Shown: positions 53,242-63,825 of the stretch, piece after piece
Layout of the letters: each line of letters starts with the position of its first letter
Position numbering within the stretch: position 1 is the stretch's first letter
Assembly: GCA_937924775.1 (NCBI GenBank)
Contig: CALDUT010000003.1
Location: forward strand, 178,759-242,758
Direction of reading: 5' to 3'
Source: an uncultured Gemmata sp.
GTDB lineage: Bacteria > Planctomycetota > Planctomycetia > Gemmatales > Gemmataceae
Length of the DNA: 64,000 nt
The notes under the pieces: model-generated
Databases searched by the model: none
What the model saw: the letters and a program-made list of their open reading frames with translations, nothing else
Told to the model about the DNA's origin: nothing
Program-made: the position numbers and the translations under genes

Positions 53242-54903
53242 TCATAACCGCTGGCTGTAGCGTTTTTTCGGGCGACCAAAGACCGGTTTGCGTTCAGTTT
53301 CTGTCACCGACGGCTCCACCGCGGGGCGGTCGTCGTCCCAACCCCACCCCTCATCGGTATCGCTCCGTTGGGCCAACTGTTCCGGGGTGAACAGCACCTG
53401 GACTTCCGGCGTCGCCGGCGGTTGCCGCGGCTCCACGGCAACAAAACCTTCAATATGGTCTTGCTCGATAAGCCGGTTGATCATCCGTTCAATATTGGTC
53501 AGCAATTCCCCCTGATCGGGCGTGACGAAAGAAATCGCGATGCCGTCTTTGCCAATCCGCCCAGTGCGGCCAATGCGGTGAACGTAATTTTCGATGTCGG
53601 TGGGCAGATCGTAATTGATGACGTGCGACAGATTGGAGACATCAATCCCGCGGCTCATGACGTCGGTGGCAATGAGATATTGGATTTGTCCACTGCGGAA
53701 GGCCGCCATGATCTTTTCGCGCTGCGATTGTGGCAAATCGCCATGGATGACCGCCGTTTTGGCGATCACCCGTTTCAAGTCGCGGTACAAGTTATCGGCC
53801 CAGCGCTTGCGTTCGACGAAGATGAGGCACTGTCGCGGCTGTTCGCGTTCGATCACCCGTTTGAGAAGTTCGAATTTTTTATCCGGGCCGACGGTGAAAT
53901 AGCTTTGGCGGATTTTATCCACCGTCAGTTTCTCCGGTGTCATGTGCAAATGTACTGGTTTTTTCATGTACCGGTGGACGAGGCGTTTGATCGGTTCAGG
54001 AACGGTGGCCGACATCAGCAGCGTTTGTCGTTCGGCAGGGCAGCGGCGGAGGATGCGTTCGATGTCGTCGCGGAAGCCGATATCGAGCATGCGATCGGCT
54101 TCATCGAGGACCACATAGCGAACGTGGGCCAACGTCAGCACTCCACGTTGCAGCAGATCCAGAACACGACCGGGTGTGCCTACCACCAGATCACAACCTT
54201 TGGCCAAGGCCACGCGTTGCCGCTGCATACCGGTTCCACCATAAACAGCAACACACCGAAACCGGCGGCTGGGAGCCAGTTTCTCGGCTTCTGAGGTGAT
54301 TTGCAGAGCCAATTCCCGAGTGGGGGTCATGACTAAGCCAATCGGGCCGCGGAGCTTGTGGGGCCGCCAGCGGTTGAGCAACGGTATCAGGAACGCCGCG
54401 GTCTTGCCCGTGCCGGTTTGGGCTTGGCCAATGACGTCGTAGCCGCGTAACGCCGGGGGAATGACAGCCTCTTGGATAGGCGTGGGGTGTTGATAGCCCG
54501 CGTAGGCAATCGCCTCCAACAGTGGCCGCATCAGCTTCAGATCGGCGAAGGTGATGGTGATGTCGGTTTCGGGGGGAAGCGGGGTCGCAGGGGGCTGATC
54601 GGTTGGCGGGGTTTCGGAACTCGCAGATTCCGGGTTTGCGGCAGGGGGAGTAGCCTCCTCAGTTGCTGCGATAGCGTCTTCCACGGGCGATGGTGTTTCT
54701 AGAACTGGAGTAGCGGTTTCTTCATAAGCCCGCCTGGTTTCAGGAATGGGAGTATCCGTCGTTCGGGAAGTTTCGGGAACCGTCGGTGCGGCTGTGTCCG
54801 CCCCGGGGTGGCGGGAATGGGTTTCATGAACCGGGGCAATGGGATTCATTTCCGGAAGGATGCGTTCGTTCCCATGGTTTTGGGAATTCAATACAGTCTC
54901 CAT
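53242..54903 (-). CDS. DEAD-box RNA helicase
   Basis: AQTGTGKTAAFLIP, VLDEADRMLDIGF, MSATVPE, ATDVMSRGIDVSNLSHVINYDLPTDIENYVHRIGRTGRIG. Confidence 0.97.
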   Translation of the reverse strand: METVLNSQNHGNERILPEMNPIAPVHETHSRHPGADTAAPTVPETSRTTDTPIPETRRAYEETATPVLETPSPVEDAIAATEEATPPAANPESASSETPPTDQPPATPLPPETDITITFADLKLMRPLLEAIAYAGYQHPTPIQEAVIPPALRGYDVIGQAQTGTGKTAAFLIPLLNRWRPHKLRGPIGLVMTPTRELALQITSEAEKLAPSRRFRCVAVYGGTGMQRQRVALAKGCDLVVGTPGRVLDLLQRGVLTLAHVRYVVLDEADRMLDIGFRDDIERILRRCPAERQTLLMSATVPEPIKRLVHRYMKKPVHLHMTPEKLTVDKIRQSYFTVGPDKKFELLKRVIEREQPRQCLIFVERKRWADNLYRDLKRVIAKTAVIHGDLPQSQREKIMAAFRSGQIQYLIATDVMSRGIDVSNLSHVINYDLPTDIENYVHRIGRTGRIGKDGIAISFVTPDQGELLTNIERMINRLIEQDHIEGFVAVEPRQPPATPEVQVLFTPEQLAQRSDTDEGWGWDDDRPAVEPSVTETERKPVFGRPKKRYSQRL

Positions 54904-55077
54904 CTGTCAAATTGTATGCATGGTGGCCTGTGCTTCGCCACAGACAGTCGTTTTCTTAGTTTTTATCATAAATTCTACCGGTTCAACGTGTCTATGCGAC
55001 TTGGCAACAAGCACGCCCGGCATAATGGCCGGGCGGCATAATTCGGTTGGGGGTGAATTTTTAACGCCGAGGGGGGC

Positions 55078-55515
55078 TTACAGATCGTCGATCATGATTT
55101 TGGGCGGGGCCGCTTCCACTTTCGGGTTCTTGGGCAGCTCTTTGAGCAGCGGATGATTTTCGCCACTGGCACTACCGCGTTGGAGGTAATCCGAAATCAC
55201 GGGTTTTTCCGGAGCAATCGCCATGCGGCTAGGTTCGGAGCTACTGGTGAAAAGCCATGCCGCCCCGAGGGCCAACGCGACAGACGCAGCCAAGGTGAAG
55301 CGGGCGCGTGCGGTCGTATCGGTGGGCGAACGAAGTGGTCGATGGTCCGCGCCGTTGGCACGCACGCTCACCAATTCCGAGGGAATGATCGGTGCCAAGG
55401 CCGTGGGCGGTAATGGGGCCTTGGGCCACGGTTGCTTCAATTGGGCCTTAAAAAAGTCGGACAGGAGCCGGTCCAACTCGTCCGGGGTTTCAGGCTGGGG
55501 AGGGAAAGCGTTCAT
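55078..55515 (-). CDS. Putative anti-sigma factor-like single-TM protein
   Basis: ATGA-overlap with upstream sigma factor; TM FTLAASVALALGAAWLFTSS; no zinc-finger motif. Confidence 0.6.
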   Translation of the reverse strand: MNAFPPQPETPDELDRLLSDFFKAQLKQPWPKAPLPPTALAPIIPSELVSVRANGADHRPLRSPTDTTARARFTLAASVALALGAAWLFTSSSEPSRMAIAPEKPVISDYLQRGSASGENHPLLKELPKNPKVEAAPPKIMIDDL

Positions 55516-56114
55516 GTTGGTTGGGTCTCGCTGGCCGGTTGCCCGGCGGGAAAGTCGGTATGGTACGAGAGCCGTTCGGCGAGGCGTTGGCGGGCACGGC
55601 TGAGCCGCATGTGCACCGCCGTGACCGCGACCCCCAAGCGTTCTGCTATAGTGTTGGCGTCGTAATCCAGCCCATATCGCAGGGTGAGGATTTCACGATC
55701 CGCGGGGGCGAGTTCTTCGAGTACCGCCCGGAGTTGGGCGAACTGTTCTTGCCGTTCGAGTTCTTCGACCGGAAGCGGTTGGGAGGCTCGCACACTACTG
55801 AGAATTTCTGGCGGCTGTGTCCCGTTGCGACGGAAGGCGCTTTTGGCGTAATCTTCGGCTAGGTTTCGGGCCACCCGGAGGAGCCAAGCCCGGGGGTTTT
55901 GGATTTCTTCCCCCGCTTCCCACTGTTTCCATAAGCGCAGGAACGTTTCCTGCATAATGTCCATAGCCAGGTCCGCATCCATCCAACGGGCGTAGGCCAA
56001 TGCCCACACCTCGCGGCTGTGCTGTTCGTAGAGCGTCTCAAACTCCGCCCGGCATTCCGCCCGACAGCCGGAGCCGTCGCCCGGGTTCAGAGGTTGATCG
56101 GCGCCCTTCGGCAT
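55512..56114 (-). CDS. ECF-type RNA polymerase sigma factor
   Basis: DADLAMDIMQETFLRLWKQWEAGEEIQNPRAWLLRVARNLAEDY ... REILTLRYGLDYDANTIAERLGVAVTAVHMRLSRARQRLAERL. Confidence 0.92.
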   Translation of the reverse strand: MPKGADQPLNPGDGSGCRAECRAEFETLYEQHSREVWALAYARWMDADLAMDIMQETFLRLWKQWEAGEEIQNPRAWLLRVARNLAEDYAKSAFRRNGTQPPEILSSVRASQPLPVEELERQEQFAQLRAVLEELAPADREILTLRYGLDYDANTIAERLGVAVTAVHMRLSRARQRLAERLSYHTDFPAGQPASETQPT

Positions 56115-56184
56115 CGTCTGGTTGTTCTAACCGCGTGGGATGGTTCAGCGGTCATCGTCAATAAGACGACTTCCTTCTCTTATC

Positions 56185-57381
56185 CTAACCGGTGATCAGC
56201 AGATTGTCGCGGTGAACCAATTCCGCATACGGCACGCGTCCCAGAACCGCAGCGATGGCCTCGGTTCGAAGCCCCCGAATTTTCTGGGCATCGGCCACCG
56301 AGTAATTGATCAGTCCTCGCCCGATTTCGACATTCTGGCCATCCCGGAGCGAAACCACATCGCCTTTGCCAAATTCTCCTTCAATCGCCGTAACTCCAAT
56401 CGGCAGAAGACTTTTCCCCTCCAAAACGGCTTGACAAGCCCCTGCATCGAGCCGCAAGACCCCCTTGGGCCGGGCGGTAAAGCCCAACCACCGTTTCCGC
56501 GACGGAACATCTTGCCCGTGCGGCAGAAACAGCGTTCCGACGGTTTCGGCGGCAAAAATCCGGTCCAAAATCCCATCCTGGGAACCATTGGCCATAATCA
56601 CCGCTTCGCCCGCAGCTGTCACGAGCCGGGCCGCTTTGAGTTTGCTTATCATTCCCCCCACGCCCAAGGCACTTTTGCTCGTTGCGGCCCATCCGGTCAC
56701 AATGGGGTCGATCACGGGCACCGTCGCGACCAACTGCGCCTGGGGGTTGGTGCGGGGATCGTCCGAATACAGGCCCTCGACATTGGTTAATAGCACAAGC
56801 AGTGGTGCACGCAGGAGATTCGTCACCATCGCCGCGAGATGATCGTTATCACCGAATTTGATTTCCGCGACCGATACGGTGTCATTCTCATTGATGATCG
56901 GAAGGGTACCGTATTCGAAGAGGGTGTTGATGGTATTACGGACGTTCAAATACCGGGCGCGGTTATCGAAGTCACTCGCGGTAAGCAAAATTTGTGCCGT
57001 AAGAATGCCATACGGATTCAAACTTTCCTGATAGAGTTGCATAAGGGCCGCTTGCCCCACCGCGGCGCAGGCCTGGAGATGGGCCAAATCGGTCGGCCGC
57101 TTGCCCAAGCCGAGGCGACCCACCCCGGCCCCGATCGCCCCGGACGTAACCAAAACCACCTTCCGCCCAGCCGCGTGAATCCGGCACAGTTGATCGGCCA
57201 GCGACTGAATCCGCGAGCGATCCAATTGCCCCCGGGCATCAGCCAATACGTTGGTACCCACTTTGACGACCACCGTATGGGCTTGGCAGACCACTTCGTA
57301 ACGCACTGGATCAACCATGACCGTTCGCTCCCCGGCTCCGGTTGGGCTGGTTGTCGGCGGAATCGGCTCTCCATGAGTCAC
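56185..57381 (-). CDS. proB: Glutamate 5-kinase (with C-terminal PUA domain)
   Basis: VVVKVGTNVLADARGQLDRSRIQSLADQ, NENDTVSVAEIKFGDND, GVGGMISKLKAARLVTAAGEAVIMANG; start uncertain (57318 possible). Confidence 0.93.
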   Translation of the reverse strand: MTHGEPIPPTTSPTGAGERTVMVDPVRYEVVCQAHTVVVKVGTNVLADARGQLDRSRIQSLADQLCRIHAAGRKVVLVTSGAIGAGVGRLGLGKRPTDLAHLQACAAVGQAALMQLYQESLNPYGILTAQILLTASDFDNRARYLNVRNTINTLFEYGTLPIINENDTVSVAEIKFGDNDHLAAMVTNLLRAPLLVLLTNVEGLYSDDPRTNPQAQLVATVPVIDPIVTGWAATSKSALGVGGMISKLKAARLVTAAGEAVIMANGSQDGILDRIFAAETVGTLFLPHGQDVPSRKRWLGFTARPKGVLRLDAGACQAVLEGKSLLPIGVTAIEGEFGKGDVVSLRDGQNVEIGRGLINYSVADAQKIRGLRTEAIAAVLGRVPYAELVHRDNLLITG

Positions 57382-57509
57382 AGAATGTAACTTCTTGGGA
57401 AACTTTTGTTTGACGGAGCTCGTCAGTAATAGGTAGTATCATAACCAGAGGTGGACAAATTCTGTCCACAGGGAAATCTTTTGGCCCTCTCAAAACCCGG
57501 GAGGCCCGT

Positions 57510-59168
57510 GTGCGACCGGCGCGATGTATTTCATGGCGATGGATCTTCATCCTCACATGGGTGAGCGGAGGGTTACTGCCAGCGTCGGCCACCGCACAAC
57601 TGGTTAAAGATTCTCCCCATAATCTCAGCCAATTACGCCAACAAGCGGAAAAATACGAACGCAACGGCGATTGGGAAGCGGCGTTCACGGTCTACTGCCA
57701 CTTGTACGTCGCCGATCGAACGGCTCCCGAAGTTCGTGAAAAACTTCACATAGTCTTGCGGCGGGTGCAGCAAATCCGCCGCCATCGCGACCCGAGTTTC
57801 CAACAGTTTGTCTCCGGCTTGACTCTGCCCCATGGCCTCGACCTTTTTGCTGAAGTGATGCAACGCGTGCCTGGGGTTTATGCGGAGAAGGAGAAAGCGA
57901 CACCGCAAAACCTCTGGCAGTTCGCCCTCGAAGAACTCGAGTGGGCTTTCAGCCATACCACTTTCACGAAAACCTTCCTCAATGCCCCCACCGCCGACAA
58001 ACTGACGCAATTCCGCGACTCGCTCCGAACCGATTGGGCCAAACGCCCGATCCGGGACCATCGCGAAGCCCGCACCGCCCTGCGGCAATTGATTGCCACC
58101 GCGCAAGACATGCTCCCACTACGGGTTCCGGCTGTGCTCGCGGTGGAAGCCGCTTGCGGAGCCTGCAGCGGATTGGATGAATACACCGTCTTTCTCACCC
58201 CCCCCAACTCCACCGCCCCGCCACCTGCGGTGGACCTCACCGCCGCCGGTTTGCACCTGGCGATTGAACACAACCATCTGATTATCGATAACGTCGTGCC
58301 CTATTCGTGGGTTGCGCTGAACTATCCGGAATTGAAACGCGGCCAACGCATTCACCAACTCAATGGTCGCGAGATGACTGGAGCCGGACTGGCCGACGCG
58401 GTCCAGGCCCTCCGTTCGGTCAGCCGGGGTATGCACCAACTCGATGTCGAAACCAGCGATGGAGAACTGACCGTGGTGATCCCGGTGGTGGTCCCATCGG
58501 TGTATGGGATCCGCATGATGCCCGGCACCCCGGTGGGCTACATTCGGATCGGCACCTTTCAGAACTCCACACCGGCCGAACTCGACGAAGCCATCGCCAC
58601 ACTCAAAGGGAGTGAAGCCCGGGCGATTATCATCGACCTGCGCGGCAACCATGGCGGATCATTCCTCGCCGCGGTCGAAACCGCCCGCCGTCTGCTACCG
58701 GCTGGAGTGATCGTTTCGACCCAAGGGCAGGTCAGCGACATTGCCAACCAGGTCTTCACATCCACCAGCGGTATGAGCGCCCACGACATCCCGTTGGTAC
58801 TGCTTATCGACACAGAAACTGCCTCCGCAGCGGAAGTGCTGGCCGCAGCGCTTAAAGACAACGACCGCGCCGACATTGTGGGAATGCCCAGTTTTGGCAA
58901 AGGAACTGTGCAATACCCCTTACAATTGGTGACCCTCGACGACATCGACCCCGTCACCGGCAAAAAACGGCCCAAAACCGGCACAGTTCGCCTGACCATC
59001 GCCAAGCTGATCGCCCCCACGAGCGGCCCCATCAGTGGCTTGGGTGTCATTCCTGACATTATAGAATCAAACCCAACGCTCCAAATCGAATTGGCCACCA
59101 AAACCGCCACCGACAAAATCGTCAGCCCCACCATGCCGATACCGCCACTATTGCCCATGAATCCCTGA
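57510..59168 (+). CDS. S41 family C-terminal processing peptidase
   Basis: GYIRIGTFQNSTPAELDEAIATLKGSEARAIIIDLRGNHGGSFLAAVETA, DTETASAAEVLAAALKDNDRADIVGMPSFGKGTVQ; GTG start. Confidence 0.9.
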   Translation: MRPARCISWRWIFILTWVSGGLLPASATAQLVKDSPHNLSQLRQQAEKYERNGDWEAAFTVYCHLYVADRTAPEVREKLHIVLRRVQQIRRHRDPSFQQFVSGLTLPHGLDLFAEVMQRVPGVYAEKEKATPQNLWQFALEELEWAFSHTTFTKTFLNAPTADKLTQFRDSLRTDWAKRPIRDHREARTALRQLIATAQDMLPLRVPAVLAVEAACGACSGLDEYTVFLTPPNSTAPPPAVDLTAAGLHLAIEHNHLIIDNVVPYSWVALNYPELKRGQRIHQLNGREMTGAGLADAVQALRSVSRGMHQLDVETSDGELTVVIPVVVPSVYGIRMMPGTPVGYIRIGTFQNSTPAELDEAIATLKGSEARAIIIDLRGNHGGSFLAAVETARRLLPAGVIVSTQGQVSDIANQVFTSTSGMSAHDIPLVLLIDTETASAAEVLAAALKDNDRADIVGMPSFGKGTVQYPLQLVTLDDIDPVTGKKRPKTGTVRLTIAKLIAPTSGPISGLGVIPDIIESNPTLQIELATKTATDKIVSPTMPIPPLLPMNP

Positions 59169-59321
59169 TCCTCCTCTCTCCCACAACGCGCCGGCGACAG
59201 CGTCGCGGGCGTGTTTGTTTTCCTCCCACCGGACAAGCCCAAATGTCTGTGTGGAATGGGGCAATTTCCGAAGCACGCTTTTCCCCTCGCTTTTGATGTT
59301 GGCCGCAGCTACCGTAACAGC

Positions 59322-60218
59322 ATGTCCACCAACACCTCCACTCCGCTGAACCCGGCTGAAGTCGCAGCCGCGGACACCCTCATCCGTCTGGCCCTGGCCG
59401 AAGACCTCGGCGATACCGGCGACCGCACGAGCTTGGCCACCATCCCGGCAACGGCCCAAGCCACCGCGGCGTTCGTCGCCCGCTCCGCTGGGGTGGTGGC
59501 TGGGCTACCGATCGCCCAATGGGTTTGCGAAGCCGTCAGCCGCGAACTGTCGTTCGTCCCCGCAGTGCCTGATGGCACCGCGACCAGCCGCGGATTGGTG
59601 TTGGCCCAAGTGACGGGGCCACTGCAGGCGATCCTGGCCGCGGAGCGAACGGCCTTGAACTTTCTCCAACGTCTCAGCGGCATTGCCAGCCTCACCCGAC
59701 AGTTTGTCGATGCGGTGCGTGGCTACCGTGTTCAGATTTTGGACACGCGTAAAACGACCCCAGGCTGGCGATTGTTGGAGAAGTACGCGGTGCGCGCCGG
59801 TGGAGGAACGAATCACCGCCTTGGTCTTTTCGATGGGATTTTGATTAAGGACAACCATTTAGCGGGCCTGGGCGGCGACATTCGCCGGGCCATCGCAGCC
59901 GCCCGCAGTTACCCCGGCAATGCCGGCTTACCCGTCGAAGTGGAAGTGGACTCACTCGAACAGTTAGAAATGGCCCTCGCAGCCCAGGCGGACATTGTTT
60001 TGCTCGACAACATGTCGCTGGAGCAGCTGCGGGCCGCCGTCACTCGGCGTCAGACGACTGCCCCGCACGTACTCCTGGAAGCCTCCGGGGGAGTGAACCT
60101 GCACACCGTTCGCGACATCGCCGCCACCGGGGTCGACCGTATCAGCGTCGGTGCCCTGACCCACTCGGCCCCAGCGCTCGACATCGGCCTGGATTACGTT
60201 TCTACTGCTAACCGCTAA
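59322..60218 (+). CDS. nadC: Nicotinate-nucleotide pyrophosphorylase (carboxylating)
   Basis: ALAEDLGDTGDRTSLATIPA, ILDTRKTTPGWRLLEKYAVRAGGGTNHRLGLFDGILIKDNH, EASGGVNLHTVRDIAATGVDRISVGALTHSA. Confidence 0.96.
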   Translation: MSTNTSTPLNPAEVAAADTLIRLALAEDLGDTGDRTSLATIPATAQATAAFVARSAGVVAGLPIAQWVCEAVSRELSFVPAVPDGTATSRGLVLAQVTGPLQAILAAERTALNFLQRLSGIASLTRQFVDAVRGYRVQILDTRKTTPGWRLLEKYAVRAGGGTNHRLGLFDGILIKDNHLAGLGGDIRRAIAAARSYPGNAGLPVEVEVDSLEQLEMALAAQADIVLLDNMSLEQLRAAVTRRQTTAPHVLLEASGGVNLHTVRDIAATGVDRISVGALTHSAPALDIGLDYVSTANR

Positions 60219-60455
60219 TCCATTCGCCAATCCAAAGCTGCGGCATCGGGACGTTATTCAGAATAGCCGCCCCGTCCACTGACTGGACTTCCTGCCTTTA
60301 CTGAGTCAGCCGAAGTTCATTTCTCATCTACAGTTAGGGCGATTGGTCGGGAATCCTTCAATCGGGTTTACGCGATCTGGCAACAACGGGATCGATTCCG
60401 GAGCGATCGAATCATTCTCATCAGCGTTGTTGATTGGCTGATGTTCCCAAACGGG

Positions 60456-61499
60456 CTAGCCCCGCAGCGTCGGGGCGATGAGCCCTTCAGTGGGGCTACT
60501 GGCATTGGCATAGAGCCGTTTGGGGATACGGCCGGCCAGATAGGCCAGCCGCCCGGCTTCCGCCGCGTAACGCATGGCCCACGCCATGCGGAGCGGATCG
60601 CGTGCTGCGGCAATGGCAGTGTTGAGAAGGACGCCGTCGCAGCCCAGTTCCATCGCAACACTGACGTCACTGGCGGTCCCCACCCCAGCATCGACAATCA
60701 CCGGATAATCTGGATCGTTCTCCTTGAGATACTCCAAACAAATCCGAATGTTGTTAGGATTGAGAATCCCTTGGCCGCTGCCGATCGGGCTGCCCGCGGG
60801 CATGACACTCGCCGCGCCAGCATTCTTGAGCCGTTTGGCTAACACCGGATCGTCACTGGTGTATACTAGTACCGTAAAGCCTTCTTTCACCAATTGTTCC
60901 GTCGCTTTGAGAGTGTCGATAGGGTCGGGCAAGAGGGTTCGTTTATCGGCCAGGCATTCGAGCTTGACCCAATCGGCCCCGGGGTTACCGAGGTTGCCTA
61001 ATAGCTCTCGAGCCAAGCGGGCATGGCGGATAGCATCTTCAGCGCTAAAACAGCCAGCCGTGTTGGGCAGAATCGTCAATCGTTTCAGATCGAGATAGTC
61101 GAGAATGTTTTTGCCGTCTTTATCGATCAGCCGATCGCGGCGAACCGCCACGGTGGTCACCTCGCAACCGCTGGCTTCCAGACAGTGTTGCATCAATTCG
61201 TAGCTGGTGTATTTGCCTGTACCTGTGAAAAGGCGGCTACGGAAGGTGAACTTCCCCACCTTGAGGGGTTGGTCCAGAGCAGGGGTGGCCGGAAGCGAAC
61301 CGCCGCCCACCAAGGTGACAATTTCCACGGCATCGCCGTCGTGCAGAGTATGGGTAGCATGCTGGAGCCGACTGATGAGTTCGCCATTGACTTCCACCGC
61401 TAATTTGGCCGGGTCTTTTCCGAATAGCTTAAGGAGATCGGCGATTGTCAGGGCGGCAGGAAACGTCCTCCGCTCGCCGTTGATGGTGATGGTTGGCAT
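60456..61499 (-). CDS. thiG: Fused sulfur carrier ThiS - thiazole synthase ThiG
   Basis: N-terminal ThiS ([13 protein letters not shown] ... [10 protein letters not shown]) continuous with ThiG ([36 protein letters not shown] ... [15 protein letters not shown] ... [28 protein letters not shown]). Confidence 0.95.
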   Translation of the reverse strand: MPTITINGERRTFPAALTIADLLKLFGKDPAKLAVEVNGELISRLQHATHTLHDGDAVEIVTLVGGGSLPATPALDQPLKVGKFTFRSRLFTGTGKYTSYELMQHCLEASGCEVTTVAVRRDRLIDKDGKNILDYLDLKRLTILPNTAGCFSAEDAIRHARLARELLGNLGNPGADWVKLECLADKRTLLPDPIDTLKATEQLVKEGFTVLVYTSDDPVLAKRLKNAGAASVMPAGSPIGSGQGILNPNNIRICLEYLKENDPDYPVIVDAGVGTASDVSVAMELGCDGVLLNTAIAAARDPLRMAWAMRYAAEAGRLAYLAGRIPKRLYANASSPTEGLIAPTLRG

Positions 61500-61632
61500 G
61501 ATGCACCTCCGGGATTGCTGAGGTCAGCATACCGGAAGGGGGCCGAAGAACGAAGGGCGTTGCGCTTACCACCCCTTCGGTGCGATGGTACAACAACAAG
61601 GCGGGAACCTTGTGGGCTGCAACGGGTGTTTG

Positions 61633-63825
61633 ATGAGTAGCATGCCGGACCCAGCAACGACTTTTTTCCACTATCTGCAAGCCAGCGCGTTGCTGACCGA
61701 CGAGCAACTGGCGGAATTACAATCGTGGATCACACACGCTAAACCGGATTTGAAGACACTGGCCCAAGAAGTTCACCGCCGCGGCTGGCTGACACAATTT
61801 CAAATCAAGGAAATCGCCCGCGGGCGAGGAGCCACCCTGCGATTGGCCAACCGCTATATCCTGCAAGATATTCTCGGCGAAGGCGGCATGGGACGCGTGT
61901 ATAAAGCCCGCGATCCCCGTCTGGGCCGCGACGTGGCCATCAAAGTGATCCGCCGCGAAAAGCTCACTCACCCAGCCACCGCCAACCGCTTTGAGTTGGA
62001 AATCCAAGCACTTTCCCGGATGACGAAACACCCAAACGTGGTCGAGGTGTTCATCGCCGATCAGGTCGGGGACGATCATTATTGTGTGATGGAATTGATT
62101 GATGGCACAGATTTGACCAAAATGGTTCGGGACCAAGGCCCGCTGCCGATACCCACCGCGTGTGAAATCATCCGGCAGGCGGCTTTGGGATTACAACACG
62201 CCTTTGAAACGGGTTTGGTTCACCGCGACATCAAGCCGTCGAATATCCTGGTGACCCGCCACGGCGGCGTAGTAAAGTTGGTCGACTTGGGCCTGGCTCG
62301 CATCATCGATGCCCCCCCCGGGGGCCCAGAGGCCGGGCGGATCACCCAAGAAGGATTCGTCATCGGTACTCCCGACTTCCTCGCCCCCGAGCAAGCCCGC
62401 AATCCGATGACCGTCGATATTCGCGCTGACATCTACTCCCTGGGTGGCACGCTCTTTTATCTGCTCACCGGCCGGGTGCCGTATGAAGGCGCTACACCCA
62501 CCGAAAAGCTACTGAAACATTGTACCGATCCGCCCCCCAATCTGTTGAAATACCGGCCTGAAGCTCCACCGCAACTGCAGCAATTGCTCGAATGGTGCAT
62601 GGCCAAGAACCCAGACGAACGGCCCCAGACACCCTTGCAATTGGCAGTGGCCCTGCAGCCGTTTGGCCTCCCACCGCCGGGGGGCGCCGCGGCCGTTGCG
62701 GGTTCCGCTCCCCATCCCGTGCTGCCGCCCTACCCGTCCCCGGTGGCACCCGCGATGCCCACGTTTCCTCCGCCGTCACTGCCCGCATCGGGCGTCGGCA
62801 CGACGTATCCCCAACCCCTGCTGTACCCACCACACGCAGCTTCTGGCCCTTTCACCGATCCCACTTCGAGTAGCCAAATCTTCAAGCTGCCGCCACGGAC
62901 GAATACTGAAGACCCGATTCGCCGCCGCAGTGCTGAACGTTCCCCCATTGGTCTGATTCTGATGAGTTTGGGAACGCTCTTTGTTATCGCTGTTTTCGCT
63001 GTGGCGATTGCCCTCATTTTCCTCGACCAACCCCCGGAAGTTCCGGACCCGTTTACCAATTCCCTGGGGATGAAAATGGTCAAGCTCGACGGTGGCCGCT
63101 TCCAGATGGGTTCGCCAGACGATGAATGGCTGCGTCGCCCCGACGAAGGACCGGTGCGGGAAGTTACCATCCGCGGTCCGTTTTTTATGGCGGCCACAGA
63201 GGTAACGAATGCTCAGTACATTCAATTGGTAGGAGTCAACCCCGCCCGCTCCGCGAAGATCGCGGCCAACCCCGACAACCTGCCGGTCGAATCGGTATCG
63301 TGGTTTGATGCTGTGGAATTCTGCCACAAATTGACACAAGCCGAAAAGGGGCAACCGTGGATGCGACCAGGTTGGGCGTACCGCTTGCCGACCGAAGCCG
63401 AGTGGGAATATGCCTGCCGAGCCGGCACAGAGAGTGCCACCGCGTTTGGGCAACAGCTCGAATACGAAAAGCATGCCTTGTATCGCCCCACCGACAATGA
63501 CCCCTACGAAATCGGCGGGGATGCCACCAAGCCTCCGCGTTTCGGCCAACCGGTCGGCCGTACAAAACCCAACAACTTTGGCCTCTACGACATGCACGGC
63601 AACGTCGCGGAATGGTGCCACGATTGGTACCGGGCCGATGCCTACAGCGACAGCCCCCCCGATAACCCGACCGGGCCGCCCGAAGGTGAGCGGCGGGTCT
63701 ATCGGGGCGGATCGTTCCGGGAGCCAGCGTCGGCGGCTCGGTCGGCAGCGCGTTTCGCGGCCCGGCCCCGCGAACAGCTCGATCACGTCGGCTTCCGAGT
63801 CGTCTATGCCCCCGTATCGAAATAA
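61633..63825 (+). CDS. Transmembrane Ser/Thr protein kinase with C-terminal SUMF1/FGE-fold domain
   Basis: LGEGGMGRVYKARDPRLGRDVAIKVI, VHRDIKPSNILV; TM GLILMSLGTLFVIAVFAVAIALIFL; FTNSLGMKMVKLDGGRFQMGSP ... RLPTEAEWEYACRAGT ... NVAEWCHDWY ... RVYRGGSF. Confidence 0.95.
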   Translation: MSSMPDPATTFFHYLQASALLTDEQLAELQSWITHAKPDLKTLAQEVHRRGWLTQFQIKEIARGRGATLRLANRYILQDILGEGGMGRVYKARDPRLGRDVAIKVIRREKLTHPATANRFELEIQALSRMTKHPNVVEVFIADQVGDDHYCVMELIDGTDLTKMVRDQGPLPIPTACEIIRQAALGLQHAFETGLVHRDIKPSNILVTRHGGVVKLVDLGLARIIDAPPGGPEAGRITQEGFVIGTPDFLAPEQARNPMTVDIRADIYSLGGTLFYLLTGRVPYEGATPTEKLLKHCTDPPPNLLKYRPEAPPQLQQLLEWCMAKNPDERPQTPLQLAVALQPFGLPPPGGAAAVAGSAPHPVLPPYPSPVAPAMPTFPPPSLPASGVGTTYPQPLLYPPHAASGPFTDPTSSSQIFKLPPRTNTEDPIRRRSAERSPIGLILMSLGTLFVIAVFAVAIALIFLDQPPEVPDPFTNSLGMKMVKLDGGRFQMGSPDDEWLRRPDEGPVREVTIRGPFFMAATEVTNAQYIQLVGVNPARSAKIAANPDNLPVESVSWFDAVEFCHKLTQAEKGQPWMRPGWAYRLPTEAEWEYACRAGTESATAFGQQLEYEKHALYRPTDNDPYEIGGDATKPPRFGQPVGRTKPNNFGLYDMHGNVAEWCHDWYRADAYSDSPPDNPTGPPEGERRVYRGGSFREPASAARSAARFAARPREQLDHVGFRVVYAPVSK

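Noticed and set aside
55014-55035. GC-rich hairpin CGCCCGGC-ataatg-GCCGGGCG between sigma/anti-sigma genes and helicase
   Set aside because: Perfect 8-bp stem but no U-tract on either strand; not confident enough to call a terminator
61500-61632. TPP riboswitch upstream of thiS-thiG
   Set aside because: Looked for the CTGAGA and conserved thi-box core on the minus strand; not present
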